A stretch of DNA of 64,000 bases from Lactonifactor sp. BIOML-A5. Its GTDB lineage: Bacteria; Bacillota; Clostridia; Lachnospirales; Lachnospiraceae. The stretch is taken from contig NZ_WKYV01000001.1 in assembly GCF_009677585.1 (NCBI RefSeq), positions 129,001-193,000 of the forward strand. The letters run 5' to 3'. Each line of letters starts with the position of its first letter. Within the stretch, counting starts at the first letter, position 1. The translations under genes and the position numbers were made by a program. Below are positions 7,163 to 16,849 of the stretch, in pieces. The notes beneath the pieces were generated by a model. It did not search any database and was not told the origin of the DNA. It worked only from the letters and a program-made list of their open reading frames with translations.

Positions 7163-8734
7163 TCAAAGGACCTCCATTCTCTGGAAGGCAATAGAGCCTC
7201 CTGTTGCAATGGCACCTGTTGCAATGAGCACATAGATCAAAAGGCCGAGGAGTCCGCCCTGGACCCCTGTGAGGGCTGTAACTACTACGCAGACTGCAAT
7301 ACCGATACACATAATGATCCCCTGGAACAGCATCTGAAATATCTGTTTGCCAAAAGCTCCCAGAACATCTCCCAGAAGAACCTCCCCCAAAATATTAATA
7401 TACAGCTTGTTGGCCTGCAGACATGCATAGATGAGAATATAAAGTACTGCTGTGAGAGGGGAAAATCCCATAATAATAACACCGGGAACTGCCAGCAGAC
7501 ACCCGTCTATAAGGGACCGCACATGCTCAATCGCTGTGGCGTACCACAGTTTTCTCACAGGCTGATCCGGAATAAGGTACGTATATGGATTCTTCATTTC
7601 CTTTGACCACTTTGTGGCATACCCGCTGAAAATAAGCGTCAGGTACGCCCCCACCCCGGGAATCACATAATAGCCTTTGATACTGCCCGGGGTCCCTGTC
7701 TTGTAGCAATAATAGCCAATCCCCAGGCCCCCCAGAAACGCAAATAAGGTATAAAGGTTAAAAATGAAATACTTGTTCTTTTTATATTCCAGAAGCTGCC
7801 GGTAAAAAATGGCCCTGGCATATCCGCCTTTATAGGTTACGCTGGCCTTCCTGTATCTTGCCTTTGGGCCCGGCCCTACCACATCCCCTGACTTCTTTCG
7901 TTTTACGGTTTCCATATAATCATCGGAGAACTTTACCGCATCCTCATAATACTCTCCGGTACACTTCATCCTCCTGGCGCAAACCAGCAAGAGGAGTGCT
8001 GCAGCTATATAGGCAGCAGAACAAATAACGTTCACCACCGTAGGGCCCAGCAGCAAAAGCCGTATAGCTGCCAGATTCCACCCGATCACAGGAATGCATA
8101 AGAGAAACGGGTGGCCTAAAAAGTCGGTAATCAACTGAAAAGAAAGCTCCTTAGTAAAAATCAGAAAAGCACCGAACAAAACCAAGAGTCCCAGGATGCA
8201 CCAGAGGGAGCGGGCCAGCCACCGAAGTGTATTCTCTGATAACTTTTCATTTCCATACAGGAGAATCACCAGACTTCCTTCCAGTATATTTTCAACTATA
8301 AAAGAAAAAACAAAATACAAAAACATCTTCCAGGGAACAATATGAAAAAACAGGATACCCACAATCGAAACCGTCAGGTAGAGTATGAATCCCAGGAGAT
8401 ATTGTTTTATCTGCGTAAACCATAAGACTAGTTTAGGGCTGGCCGGAGAGGTGAATACAAAATGTATGTCCCCTGGTTTAAATACGATCCCCTTTCGCTT
8501 TGCATAAGTGGCAAAACTTGAGGGCATTAAGAATAGTACCAGAAGGGAAAGCCCGGTTACAAGGCCTTCCGGAGTGTCTGCCCCTATACGGCCGGCCCAT
8601 TGAACCAAAAAACTGGCGATCATAGTAACGTAAGCGATGCCGCCTACCAGGTACACATAGGTCACAGGCCTGCGGAGGGCTTTTAAGATACGGTTCTTCG
8701 CTGCTGTCTTATAGAGATAGATCAATCCTTGCAT
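7163..8734 (-). CDS. ABC-2-type exporter permease (putative ABC exporter)
   Basis: Integral membrane partner of the ATPase encoded just upstream, 523 residues with about twelve hydrophobic segments in two halves around a charged central loop (about residues 265-310, rich in Lys and Arg). It resembles the long ABC exporter permeases of Firmicutes with no known substrate. The start overlaps the ATPase stop by 13 bp, indicating translational coupling. No peptide precursor or modification gene is nearby, so a bacteriocin or lantibiotic role has no support here. The operon's promoter carries a 30-bp palindrome. Confidence 0.8.
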   Translation of the reverse strand: MQGLIYLYKTAAKNRILKALRRPVTYVYLVGGIAYVTMIASFLVQWAGRIGADTPEGLVTGLSLLVLFLMPSSFATYAKRKGIVFKPGDIHFVFTSPASPKLVLWFTQIKQYLLGFILYLTVSIVGILFFHIVPWKMFLYFVFSFIVENILEGSLVILLYGNEKLSENTLRWLARSLWCILGLLVLFGAFLIFTKELSFQLITDFLGHPFLLCIPVIGWNLAAIRLLLLGPTVVNVICSAAYIAAALLLLVCARRMKCTGEYYEDAVKFSDDYMETVKRKKSGDVVGPGPKARYRKASVTYKGGYARAIFYRQLLEYKKNKYFIFNLYTLFAFLGGLGIGYYCYKTGTPGSIKGYYVIPGVGAYLTLIFSGYATKWSKEMKNPYTYLIPDQPVRKLWYATAIEHVRSLIDGCLLAVPGVIIMGFSPLTAVLYILIYACLQANKLYINILGEVLLGDVLGAFGKQIFQMLFQGIIMCIGIAVCVVVTALTGVQGGLLGLLIYVLIATGAIATGGSIAFQRMEVL

Positions 8735-9432
8735 ATGCCCTTCTCCCCTTCAGTAATCGTAAAGAACAGTTCATCAATGTCACGGTGTGCCGCCTCTTCC
8801 CGAGTATAGGAGGCCAGGATTTTCCCTTTATCCATAACAAACATAACCTCCCATATATCCTTTACCATCTCCAGCATATGGGTGCTGATCAAGATAGTTA
8901 CGCCATCCCTGCTCAGTTCCTGAATCACGTCCTTTAGCTCTTTGATTGCCTTGGGATCCAGACCTACCATAGGCTCATCAAAAAGCATTACCTTGGGCTT
9001 TACCGCAAGGGCACAGCAGATACTCACCTTCTGCATCATTCCCTTGGACAGCTCATTTCCCAATTTATCCTTCTTATCCTCCAGCTCAAACCGGGCTAAT
9101 AAAGCCCCTGTCTCCTCGTCCGTGATGTCCGACTGGTAAGCCCTGCGGATATATTCCAGATGTTCTGCAACGGTAAGGGCATCAAACATAGCAGGAATCT
9201 CCGGAACATATCCGAATACTTTCTTTGCCTCAGGGGATCTTCCCGGAAAATTCTGAATCCGGATCTCTCCGTCATATCTCAAAAGCCCTGCAATGCTTTT
9301 AATAATCGTAGATTTCCCGGCTCCGTTCGGCCCCAGCAGGATACCGATACTGCCGTCCGGAACTGAGAAGCTGACATCATCTACCGCCAGCGTCTTTCTG
9401 TATTTCTTCGTCAAATGCATTACTTCCAGCAT
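8722..9432 (-). CDS. ABC transporter ATP-binding protein
   Basis: Nucleotide-binding subunit of the exporter, 236 residues. Walker A is GPNGAGKST (about residue 37), the signature reads LSKGMMQKVS (Lys in place of Gly at the third position), and Walker B is VMLFDEP followed by the H-loop STHML. The start at 9432 follows a GAGAGGGG box; a frame extension upstream would include the palindromic promoter. It is co-transcribed with the permease. The LSKGM signature is common in ABC-2 exporters of the Ytr/Bcr type, consistent with the operator. Confidence 0.9.
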   Translation of the reverse strand: MLEVMHLTKKYRKTLAVDDVSFSVPDGSIGILLGPNGAGKSTIIKSIAGLLRYDGEIRIQNFPGRSPEAKKVFGYVPEIPAMFDALTVAEHLEYIRRAYQSDITDEETGALLARFELEDKKDKLGNELSKGMMQKVSICCALAVKPKVMLFDEPMVGLDPKAIKELKDVIQELSRDGVTILISTHMLEMVKDIWEVMFVMDKGKILASYTREEAAHRDIDELFFTITEGEKGICKD

Positions 9433-9457
9433 ATATTGTCCCCTCTCTTTTGACTGT

Positions 9458-9487
9458 CTTATTGTATTATAAATATAATACAATAAG
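9458..9487. promoter_or_regulatory. 30-bp palindromic operator of the ABC exporter (GntR/YtrA-like)
   Basis: Perfect 14-2-14 inverted repeat: CTTATTGTATTATA, AA, and its complement. The core TGTATTA-N6-TAATACA resembles sites of YtrA-subfamily GntR repressors. It covers the -10 of the promoter at 9475-9503. No GntR gene is present in this window. Confidence 0.7.
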
Positions 9488-9503
9488 CCTCTGGGAATGT
9501 CAA
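9475..9503 (-). promoter_or_regulatory. Promoter of the ABC exporter operon
   Basis: Minus-strand TTGACA at 9503-9498, 17-base spacer, TATTAT at 9480-9475. The -10 lies inside the palindrome, and the -35 lies just beyond the dapA stop codon at 9522. Confidence 0.75.
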
Positions 9504-9521
9504 ATATATATACGCTCTGTT

Positions 9522-10484
9522 TTACATATTTCTAGTCAAAGGCACTCCTGAATTATAAGGTCTGTGTACAGTGACGGAACCTATCTTCATCCCCTCCTCC
9601 AACAGCCCATATTTGCAGAGTACCGCATACATTTTTTCAGCCATAGTAATATCCATATCACACAGCGGGAGCCTGCAGGGACCTGTTTCAAATCCCATGG
9701 CTCTCATTGCCTGTTTGACCGGAATGGGATTGACATCCAAAAATAATGCCTCAATCAGCTCCAGGTATCTTAGCTGCAGGTTATCACTCTCGCCGCTGTT
9801 TCCCCGGAAGTATTCATAACAGATCTTGTGGGTATCCTCAGGGATGATATTAGACAGCACAGAAATCACTCCCTTCGCTCCCAGAGCAAGCGCAGATGTG
9901 ATCTGGTCATCATTACCTGAATAGATATCCAGGTCACCCTGACAGAGCGCAGCTATCTTGGCCATCTGGGAGAAGTTGCCGCTTGCTTCCTTCACTGCCA
10001 CAATATTGTCCACCTGGCTGAGACGTTTGTATGTTGCCGGGAATATATTAACGCCTGTCCTTGAGGGCACATTATATAAAATAATCGGAAGCTTTGTACA
10101 CCTGGCACACTCTGTAAAATGCAGGTACAAGCCTTCCTGGGACGCTTTGTTGTAATACGGTGTTACATGAAGCAGAGCGTCGGCTCCGGCCCTTTCACAC
10201 TGTTTTGAAAGTTCTGCCGCATGCCTGGTATTGTTGCTGCCAGCCCCTGCGATTACAGGCAGCCTCCCTTTCACCTTTTTCACCGCATATTTTACTAATT
10301 CTATATGCTCCTCATCTGTTAACGTTGATCCCTCTCCTGTAGTGCCCGCAATAATAACGGCATCCGCGTTCTCTTTTATCTGCCTTTCCAATAACTCCCC
10401 AAAGACCTGGAAGTTGACGGAACCGTCCTTTTTCATGGGTGTAACCAGTGCGGTGCCCACACCTTTAAATATTGTGTTTTTCAA
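9522..10484 (-). CDS. dapA: 4-hydroxy-tetrahydrodipicolinate synthase
   Basis: First committed step to lysine and meso-diaminopimelate: condenses pyruvate with aspartate semialdehyde. A class I aldolase-fold enzyme. Visible motifs are AGTTGEGSTLTDEEH near residue 46, HVTPYYNKAS near 106, YNVPSRTGVN near 136 (catalytic Tyr) and the Schiff-base Lys in AVKEASGN near 164. It is 320 residues, about 25 longer than usual because of a C-terminal tail after KYGLLEEG. The start is TTG at 10484, with GGGAGG 11 bases upstream and no better in-frame ATG. No other lysine genes adjoin it. Confidence 0.93.
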   Translation of the reverse strand: MKNTIFKGVGTALVTPMKKDGSVNFQVFGELLERQIKENADAVIIAGTTGEGSTLTDEEHIELVKYAVKKVKGRLPVIAGAGSNNTRHAAELSKQCERAGADALLHVTPYYNKASQEGLYLHFTECARCTKLPIILYNVPSRTGVNIFPATYKRLSQVDNIVAVKEASGNFSQMAKIAALCQGDLDIYSGNDDQITSALALGAKGVISVLSNIIPEDTHKICYEYFRGNSGESDNLQLRYLELIEALFLDVNPIPVKQAMRAMGFETGPCRLPLCDMDITMAEKMYAVLCKYGLLEEGMKIGSVTVHRPYNSGVPLTRNM

Positions 10485-10583
10485 GATATGTATCCTCCCT
10501 TTTTTATTTAGTAGAAATTATACACATCCGGATACTAAAATTGTGTAAAGAGTAGGCTAACTTATGTTAATATTATTTAAAAT

Positions 10584-10618
10584 AAAAAGGGTCCTGCAGT
10601 CCGCAGAACCCTTTTTTC
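10584..10618 (-). terminator. Terminator downstream of gdhA
   Basis: On the minus strand AAAAGGGTTCTGCGG, a short loop, then CTGCAGGACCCTTTTTATTT form a GC-rich stem with a T-run. It separates gdhA from dapA, which lie in the same direction. Confidence 0.85.
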
Positions 10619-10625
10619 CAATTAT

Positions 10626-12071
<1,446 letters not shown>

Positions 12072-12288
12072 AGCAGAAAAAAAGTTGATTTTCTTCGGGT
12101 TTTGACTCATCAATCCTAATTTTATGCATTTTAGCACTATTTGCCTTTCCGCACACAGCCCTTTTAGAGATTTTTCCTCACACGGACTTTTGTCCATTTT
12201 ACATTTTTCATTATCAATTTATGCATTTCGGCAAACATTTTGTGCGTCATATCTTTCCTAAACCGTAAGGTTTCTTATTAAAAATCCA
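12072..12288. other. AT-rich intergenic region, no gene seen
   Basis: About 217 bases between the gdhA control region and the ABC-F stop. Only a small AAACC-TTAC-GGTTT hairpin just after the ABC-F stop (near 12263) is visible, without a T-run; it is a weak terminator candidate. No credible open frame. Confidence 0.4.
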
Positions 12289-13845
12289 CTATAATATTTT
12301 GGTTGTCCATTTGGCGCAGTCCCACACATCTGTCACCAGCCCCTCATAAAATTCAGGTTCATGGCAGACCATTAGTATACTTCCCTTATATTCCTTCAGT
12401 GCACGCTTTAATTCTTCTTTTGCGTCTTTATCCAGATGATTGGTTGGCTCATCCAAAAGCAGAATATTGGTTTCCCTGTTTAAAAGCTTGCAGAGACGGA
12501 CTTTCGCCTGCTCCCCTCCACTGAGCACTCTCACCAGACTTTCAATATGTTTTGTAGTCAGACCGCACTTTGCAAGTGCTGCCCGTACCTCATACTGTGT
12601 ATAGGAAGGAAATTCATTCCAGATCTCCTGGATGCAGGTATTGGGGTTATCCCTGGGCATCTCTTGTTCAAAATATCCAATTTCCAAATAATCCCCCAGA
12701 TGAACCTTTCCGGAAAGAGGGGGAATCAAACCCAGGATACTTTTCAGCAGGGTTGTTTTCCCAATTCCGTTTGCCCCCGTCATGGCTATCTTCTGCCCTC
12801 TCTCCACAGCCAAATCCAGAGGTTTGGACAGTGGTTCCTCATACCCAATCACCAGTTCCTTTGTCTCGATGACAAAACGGCTGGGAGTTCTGGCCGTCCG
12901 GAAGTAAAACTCCGGCTTGGGCTTCTCCCTGGCAAGCTCAATCAGATCCATCTTGTCCAGTTTTTTCTGCCTGGACATTGCCATATTTCTGGTGGCAACT
13001 CTCGCCTTATTCCTGGCCACAAAGTCTTTCAGTTCATGGATCTCCTGCTGCTGTCTGTGGTATGCAGCCTCCCTCTGTGCTTTTTTCACTTCATAAACTT
13101 CCAGGAACTTATCATAATCTCCCACATAGCGGTTCAGCTCCTGATTATCCATATGATAAATAAGGTTCACCACACTGTTTAGGAAAGGAATGTCATGGGA
13201 AATAAGGATAAATGCATTCTCATAGTCCTGCAGATACCTCTTCAGCCAGTTGATATGAACCTCATCCAGATAGTTCGTAGGCTCGTCCAAAAGCAGGATA
13301 TCCGGTTTTTCCAGAAGCAGCTTCCCAAGCAGCACCTTCGTCCGCTGTCCGCCGCTCAGCTCCATCACATCCCGGTCCAGGCCAATATCCTCCAGTCCAA
13401 GAGCTCTGGCAATCTCTTCTACTTTGGAATCAATTACATAAAAGTCGTGCATTGTAAGAGTGTCCTGAATGGTTCCCAGCTCCTCCATCATAACTTCCAG
13501 TTCTTCCGGGGAGGCATCTCCCATGCAGTCACAGATTTGATTCATCTGTTCTTCCATTTCAAACAAATAAGAAAACGCCGACTTTAGAACATCTCTGACA
13601 GTCATCCCTTTTTCAAGTGCTGTGTGCTGATCCAGATACCCTACCCGTACGTTCTTGGCCCATTCAATCTTCCCTTCATCCGGTATAAGTTTATCTGTGA
13701 TAATATTCATAAAGGTAGATTTTCCCTCTCCATTGGCACCTACCAGCCCTATATGCTCGCCTTTCAGCAGACGGAACGAAACGTCCTGAAAGATGGCTCT
13801 GTCACCAAACCCATGGGACAGATGCTGTACATTTAAAATACTCAT
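12289..13845 (-). CDS. ABC-F family ATPase
   Basis: Soluble tandem ABC protein of 518 residues that acts on ribosomes in characterised relatives. NBD1 has GANGEGKST and signature LSGGQRTKV; NBD2 has GANGIGKTT and LSGGEQAKV. Both Walker B motifs read LLLDEPTN. A charged interdomain linker (about residues 235-305) carries KKAQREAAYHRQQQEIHEL. There are no membrane segments, which excludes a transporter. It looks like the YbiT/YkpA type rather than a drug-resistance ABC-F with extended linker, but this cannot be settled by eye. It is followed at 13874 by ispF in the same direction (28-bp gap). Confidence 0.9.
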   Translation of the reverse strand: MSILNVQHLSHGFGDRAIFQDVSFRLLKGEHIGLVGANGEGKSTFMNIITDKLIPDEGKIEWAKNVRVGYLDQHTALEKGMTVRDVLKSAFSYLFEMEEQMNQICDCMGDASPEELEVMMEELGTIQDTLTMHDFYVIDSKVEEIARALGLEDIGLDRDVMELSGGQRTKVLLGKLLLEKPDILLLDEPTNYLDEVHINWLKRYLQDYENAFILISHDIPFLNSVVNLIYHMDNQELNRYVGDYDKFLEVYEVKKAQREAAYHRQQQEIHELKDFVARNKARVATRNMAMSRQKKLDKMDLIELAREKPKPEFYFRTARTPSRFVIETKELVIGYEEPLSKPLDLAVERGQKIAMTGANGIGKTTLLKSILGLIPPLSGKVHLGDYLEIGYFEQEMPRDNPNTCIQEIWNEFPSYTQYEVRAALAKCGLTTKHIESLVRVLSGGEQAKVRLCKLLNRETNILLLDEPTNHLDKDAKEELKRALKEYKGSILMVCHEPEFYEGLVTDVWDCAKWTTKIL

Positions 13846-13873
13846 CTCTTCTCCTTAGTTCTTCCGGGGGCTG

Positions 13874-14422
13874 CTATACCCCCTCTTTTTTACAACCCGG
13901 ACACCCCTGGCATCCTTTATCGCCCATCCTGTCATCCCTCATATAGTCCAGGGCAGAAGTCAGGGCACAGACAGCATGCGCAGAGATTCCTTCCTGGCTT
14001 CCGGTAAAGCCCAGTCCCTCCTCCGTGGTGGCCTTAATATTGACCTGATTTTCCTCCAAATGAAGGGCGGCAGCCACATTTGCTGCCATCTGATCTATGA
14101 AGGGCATCAGCTTGGGCTTCTGTGCGATAATTGTGGCATCTATATTATTAATCACATACATCTCTTTTTCCAGAAGAGCGCCTACTTCCTTCAGCAGCTT
14201 TATGCTGGAAATTCCCTTGTATTGGGGATCCGTATCCGGGAAATGTCTTCCGATATCTCTGAGTGCCGCAGCTCCCAAAAGAGCATCCATAATAGCATGC
14301 ACCACCACATCTGCATCCGAATGCCCCAACAGGCCTTTTTCCCAGGGTATCTCCACCCCGCCCAGGATCAGCCTGCGGCCTTCTACTAATTTATGAACAT
14401 CATAGCCCATTCCTACTCGCAT
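13874..14422 (-). CDS. ispF: 2-C-methyl-D-erythritol 2,4-cyclodiphosphate synthase with Cys-rich tail
   Basis: Fifth enzyme of the MEP isoprenoid pathway; makes the cyclodiphosphate with release of CMP. Hallmarks: GYDVHKL with metal-binding Asp-His at residues 8-10, [30 protein letters not shown], and the C-terminal [11 protein letters not shown]. The normal fold ends near residue 160; here a further 20 residues end in [14 protein letters not shown], three Cys in a CxxCxxC arrangement not part of the family core. Ribosome binding site AGGAGG. It lies between the ABC-F gene and a broken gene fragment. Confidence 0.93.
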   Translation of the reverse strand: MRVGMGYDVHKLVEGRRLILGGVEIPWEKGLLGHSDADVVVHAIMDALLGAAALRDIGRHFPDTDPQYKGISSIKLLKEVGALLEKEMYVINNIDATIIAQKPKLMPFIDQMAANVAAALHLEENQVNIKATTEEGLGFTGSQEGISAHAVCALTSALDYMRDDRMGDKGCQGCPGCKKEGV

Positions 14423-14553
14423 GATTTTCCTCCTGTTCTATCTTCCATTTAATACTGCAATCAGCTCTATCTTTCCTATTATTACCCCCGAAGATTATAT
14501 CATACTTTATTAAAGGGTGGAAGGCGGGACAAATCCAATGGATATATATTTCA

Positions 14554-14843
14554 TTATGCACGAACCATGTCATTCAAACTTTGCTGAAGATGTTCCAGGC
14601 TGGCTTTCGAGATATCATAGACCGCCTTTTGAGATGCCAGCAAATCTAACTGTCGTTTGAAGGAAAGTATGTCAGATGTAAAACGGACATTTGGCTTTTT
14701 GACATAAAAGGATCCAGCCTCATCGCGGCCTAAAGTGGTCTCCTCATTGCAAATCCTTAGACAATAGTTCTTTTCGCTTGGTCAAGATTGTTTCCCCCTT
14801 CTATCGTTGAAATTAGGATAGCATCTTCAGCACCGATTGCCAT
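14554..14843 (-). pseudogene. Frameshifted or decayed small gene of unknown function
   Basis: An ATG at 14843 opens a frame reading MAIGAEDAILISTIEGGNNL and ending at a stop at 14757. A shifted frame, open from 14781 to a stop at 14554, continues for 75 codons with coding-like composition (for example EAGSFYVKKPNVRFTSD and ASQKAVYDISKASLEHLQ) but no plausible start. The two frames overlap, so one indel would give a protein near 96 residues. I do not recognise the family. The start lies 8 bases into the recQ 3' region. A sequencing error or a programmed frameshift are the alternatives. Confidence 0.4.
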
Positions 14844-14874
14844 GCCGGAACTATTCTATCCGGGCATGGCAATC
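14835..14874 (-). terminator. Hairpin overlapping the recQ 3' end
   Basis: Arms GATTGCCATGCCGG and CCGGGCATGGCAATC pair with a single bulged base. No T-run follows, and the hairpin also covers the ATG of the broken small gene at 14843. It may be a processing or stabilising hairpin rather than a terminator. Confidence 0.4.
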
Positions 14875-16770
14875 AGCCCCCATGGAATCCTCACTGTCCA
14901 CAGCCGCCGGCGTATTTTCTCTGATGCAGTCGATGAAACGTTTCCCATATTTGTCATATTTAAACGTTCCAACTCCTGTAACTGACAACATTGCACTCTT
15001 TGTCTCTGGCTTTAAAACACACATAAGTGTCAATGTTCTATCAGAAAAAACAATATATGGCGGTACCTTCTCCTCTCTGGCAATCTTTAGTCTTAGCTCC
15101 CGCAATTTCTGGAAAAGCTGCTCGTCTGCCTCAGTAAATTCAGCCCCTGGCAATCCGGCAGAAGCTCCCTTTGCCGTTCTCTTCCCCTTCTTTTCCTTCG
15201 TCTGGCGTTCCTGTACTTTAGCCATCTTCATGGTAATCTGCACGTTGCAGGCCAGCACATCCTCCGATTTTTCGGTCAGCTTGACAACTGCATATTCGTC
15301 ATTGGTAACTGCAAGATACTCATTTAGCAGCAGGTGATTGATAACCTGTCTCAATTTATAGACAGGTTCCTTTGCCAATCTCCCGTAATTAGGATTTCCA
15401 TCCATCCGGTAATTCCGGATTTTTGCTGTATTTGCCCCATGTACCGTGTCGATAATCACGTTCACCCCATACCTTTGACCACAGCTTTTAACACATTCCA
15501 CCAAGCAAAGAGCTATCTCTGCGACATCCACGGTTTCAAACTGACTGAGGCAGTTAGAACAGTTTCCACAGTAATTTTCTCCATATTCTCCAAAATACCT
15601 TAGTATATAGTCCCGCAGGCAGTCATTGGTAAAACAATAGAACGTCATTTTCCGCAGCCGTTCTCTGTCCCTCTCTTGAACAATAGCCAGAGTAACCGGA
15701 TCCAGCTCCTGGTTATCCGTATTGTTGTCAATAAAGAACTGGTTCGTCACTACGTCTTTGCCGCTGTAAAGAAGCAGACATTCTGCCGGCTCCCCATCCC
15801 TTCCGGCTCTTCCGGCCTCCTGGTAATAATTTTCAATGTTTTTCGGCATATTGTAATGTATAACATAACGCACATTAGACTTATCAATCCCCATTCCAAA
15901 GGCATTGGTGGCCACCATAACGGGAGACCGGTCATATATAAAATCATCCTGGTTTTCCCGCCGCTCCTTGTCTCCAAGGCCCGCATGATACCGGGTCACC
16001 GGAATTCCGTCTGATTTCAGCCGCTGACATACCTCCTCCACCACTTTCCTGGTGGCGCAATAGATAATGCCGCTGTCACTTCTGCGACTATTTACATAGT
16101 CACGTACCACCTGAAACTTGTCCTTAGGCTGCAGCACTCCGAAATAAAGATTTTTTCTATCAAACCCTGTGGTGAGCACAGTAGGCGTTATCAGCATAAG
16201 TATATCTATAATGTCGTCCCTCACCTCTTTCGTTGCAGTGGCGGTAAAGGCAGATATCACCGGCCGTTTCGGAAGTTTTTCTACAAATTCTACGATTTTC
16301 AAATAACTTGGACGGAAATCTTGTCCCCATTGAGATACACAGTGTGCCTCATCCACCGCCACCATAGAAATCTCTGCCTCCATGGCAAAAGTAAGAAATT
16401 CTTCCGTAAGCAGTCGCTCAGGCGCGACATAGATGATCTTATATCTGTTATTCCTGGCGTAATTCAGCGCCTTATAATATTGATTAGCAGTCAGAGAACT
16501 ATTCAGATAAGCTGCGTGGACACCCAATTGGTTTAAGGCTCCCACCTGATCTTTCATCAGGGAGATAAGAGGTGATATTACAAGAGTAATTCCTGGAAAT
16601 AAAAGAGCCGGAATCTGATAACAGACAGACTTTCCCGCTCCCGTAGGCATGATACCCAGCGTGTCCTGGCCTCCCAGCACGCTGTCAATCAGCAGTTCCT
16701 GACCTTCCCGGAATTCATCATAGCCAAAATACTGCTTCAATATATGATATTTTTCTTCCTGCAGCTGCAA
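14851..16770 (-). CDS. recQ: ATP-dependent DNA helicase RecQ
   Basis: 3'-5' superfamily 2 helicase of recombination and fork repair, 639 residues. Order seen: Q-motif and FREGQE near residue 20, Walker A PTGAGKSVCYQIP near 41, DEAH box VDEAHCVSQWG, motif VI HYNMPKNIENYYQEAGRAGR near 320, the RQC zinc site (CFTNDC through CGNCSNC), and a C-terminal HRDC domain (about 540-610, KLRELRLKIAREEKVPPY). The start is TTG at 16770, six bases after an AAAGGA box. After the HRDC domain about 25 extra residues end in CHARIE. Confidence 0.93.
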   Translation of the reverse strand: MQLQEEKYHILKQYFGYDEFREGQELLIDSVLGGQDTLGIMPTGAGKSVCYQIPALLFPGITLVISPLISLMKDQVGALNQLGVHAAYLNSSLTANQYYKALNYARNNRYKIIYVAPERLLTEEFLTFAMEAEISMVAVDEAHCVSQWGQDFRPSYLKIVEFVEKLPKRPVISAFTATATKEVRDDIIDILMLITPTVLTTGFDRKNLYFGVLQPKDKFQVVRDYVNSRRSDSGIIYCATRKVVEEVCQRLKSDGIPVTRYHAGLGDKERRENQDDFIYDRSPVMVATNAFGMGIDKSNVRYVIHYNMPKNIENYYQEAGRAGRDGEPAECLLLYSGKDVVTNQFFIDNNTDNQELDPVTLAIVQERDRERLRKMTFYCFTNDCLRDYILRYFGEYGENYCGNCSNCLSQFETVDVAEIALCLVECVKSCGQRYGVNVIIDTVHGANTAKIRNYRMDGNPNYGRLAKEPVYKLRQVINHLLLNEYLAVTNDEYAVVKLTEKSEDVLACNVQITMKMAKVQERQTKEKKGKRTAKGASAGLPGAEFTEADEQLFQKLRELRLKIAREEKVPPYIVFSDRTLTLMCVLKPETKSAMLSVTGVGTFKYDKYGKRFIDCIRENTPAAVDSEDSMGADCHARIE

Positions 16771-16783
16771 ATTCTATCCTTTC

Positions 16784-16826
16784 CAAACTCTTCTCCGGGA
16801 ACTTAGCATCGCTCCCGGAGAGAAGC
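16784..16826 (-). terminator. Hairpin downstream of fprA
   Basis: On the minus strand a CTCTCCGGGA arm pairs with TCCCGGAGAAG around a roughly 12-base loop, followed by a short T-run (AGTTTGG). It separates fprA from recQ. The T-run is weak, so some read-through is possible. Confidence 0.55.
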
Positions 16827-16849
16827 TTTATCCTTTGCTGTTGATTCTG

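Noticed and set aside
6971..7606. 211-codon plus-strand frame over the ZTP riboswitch and ABC permease end
   Set aside because: Overlaps a structured leader and an intact permease on the other strand; no ribosome binding site.
10485..10583. Lysine riboswitch or T-box before dapA
   Set aside because: The leader is too short and lacks the conserved elements of either.
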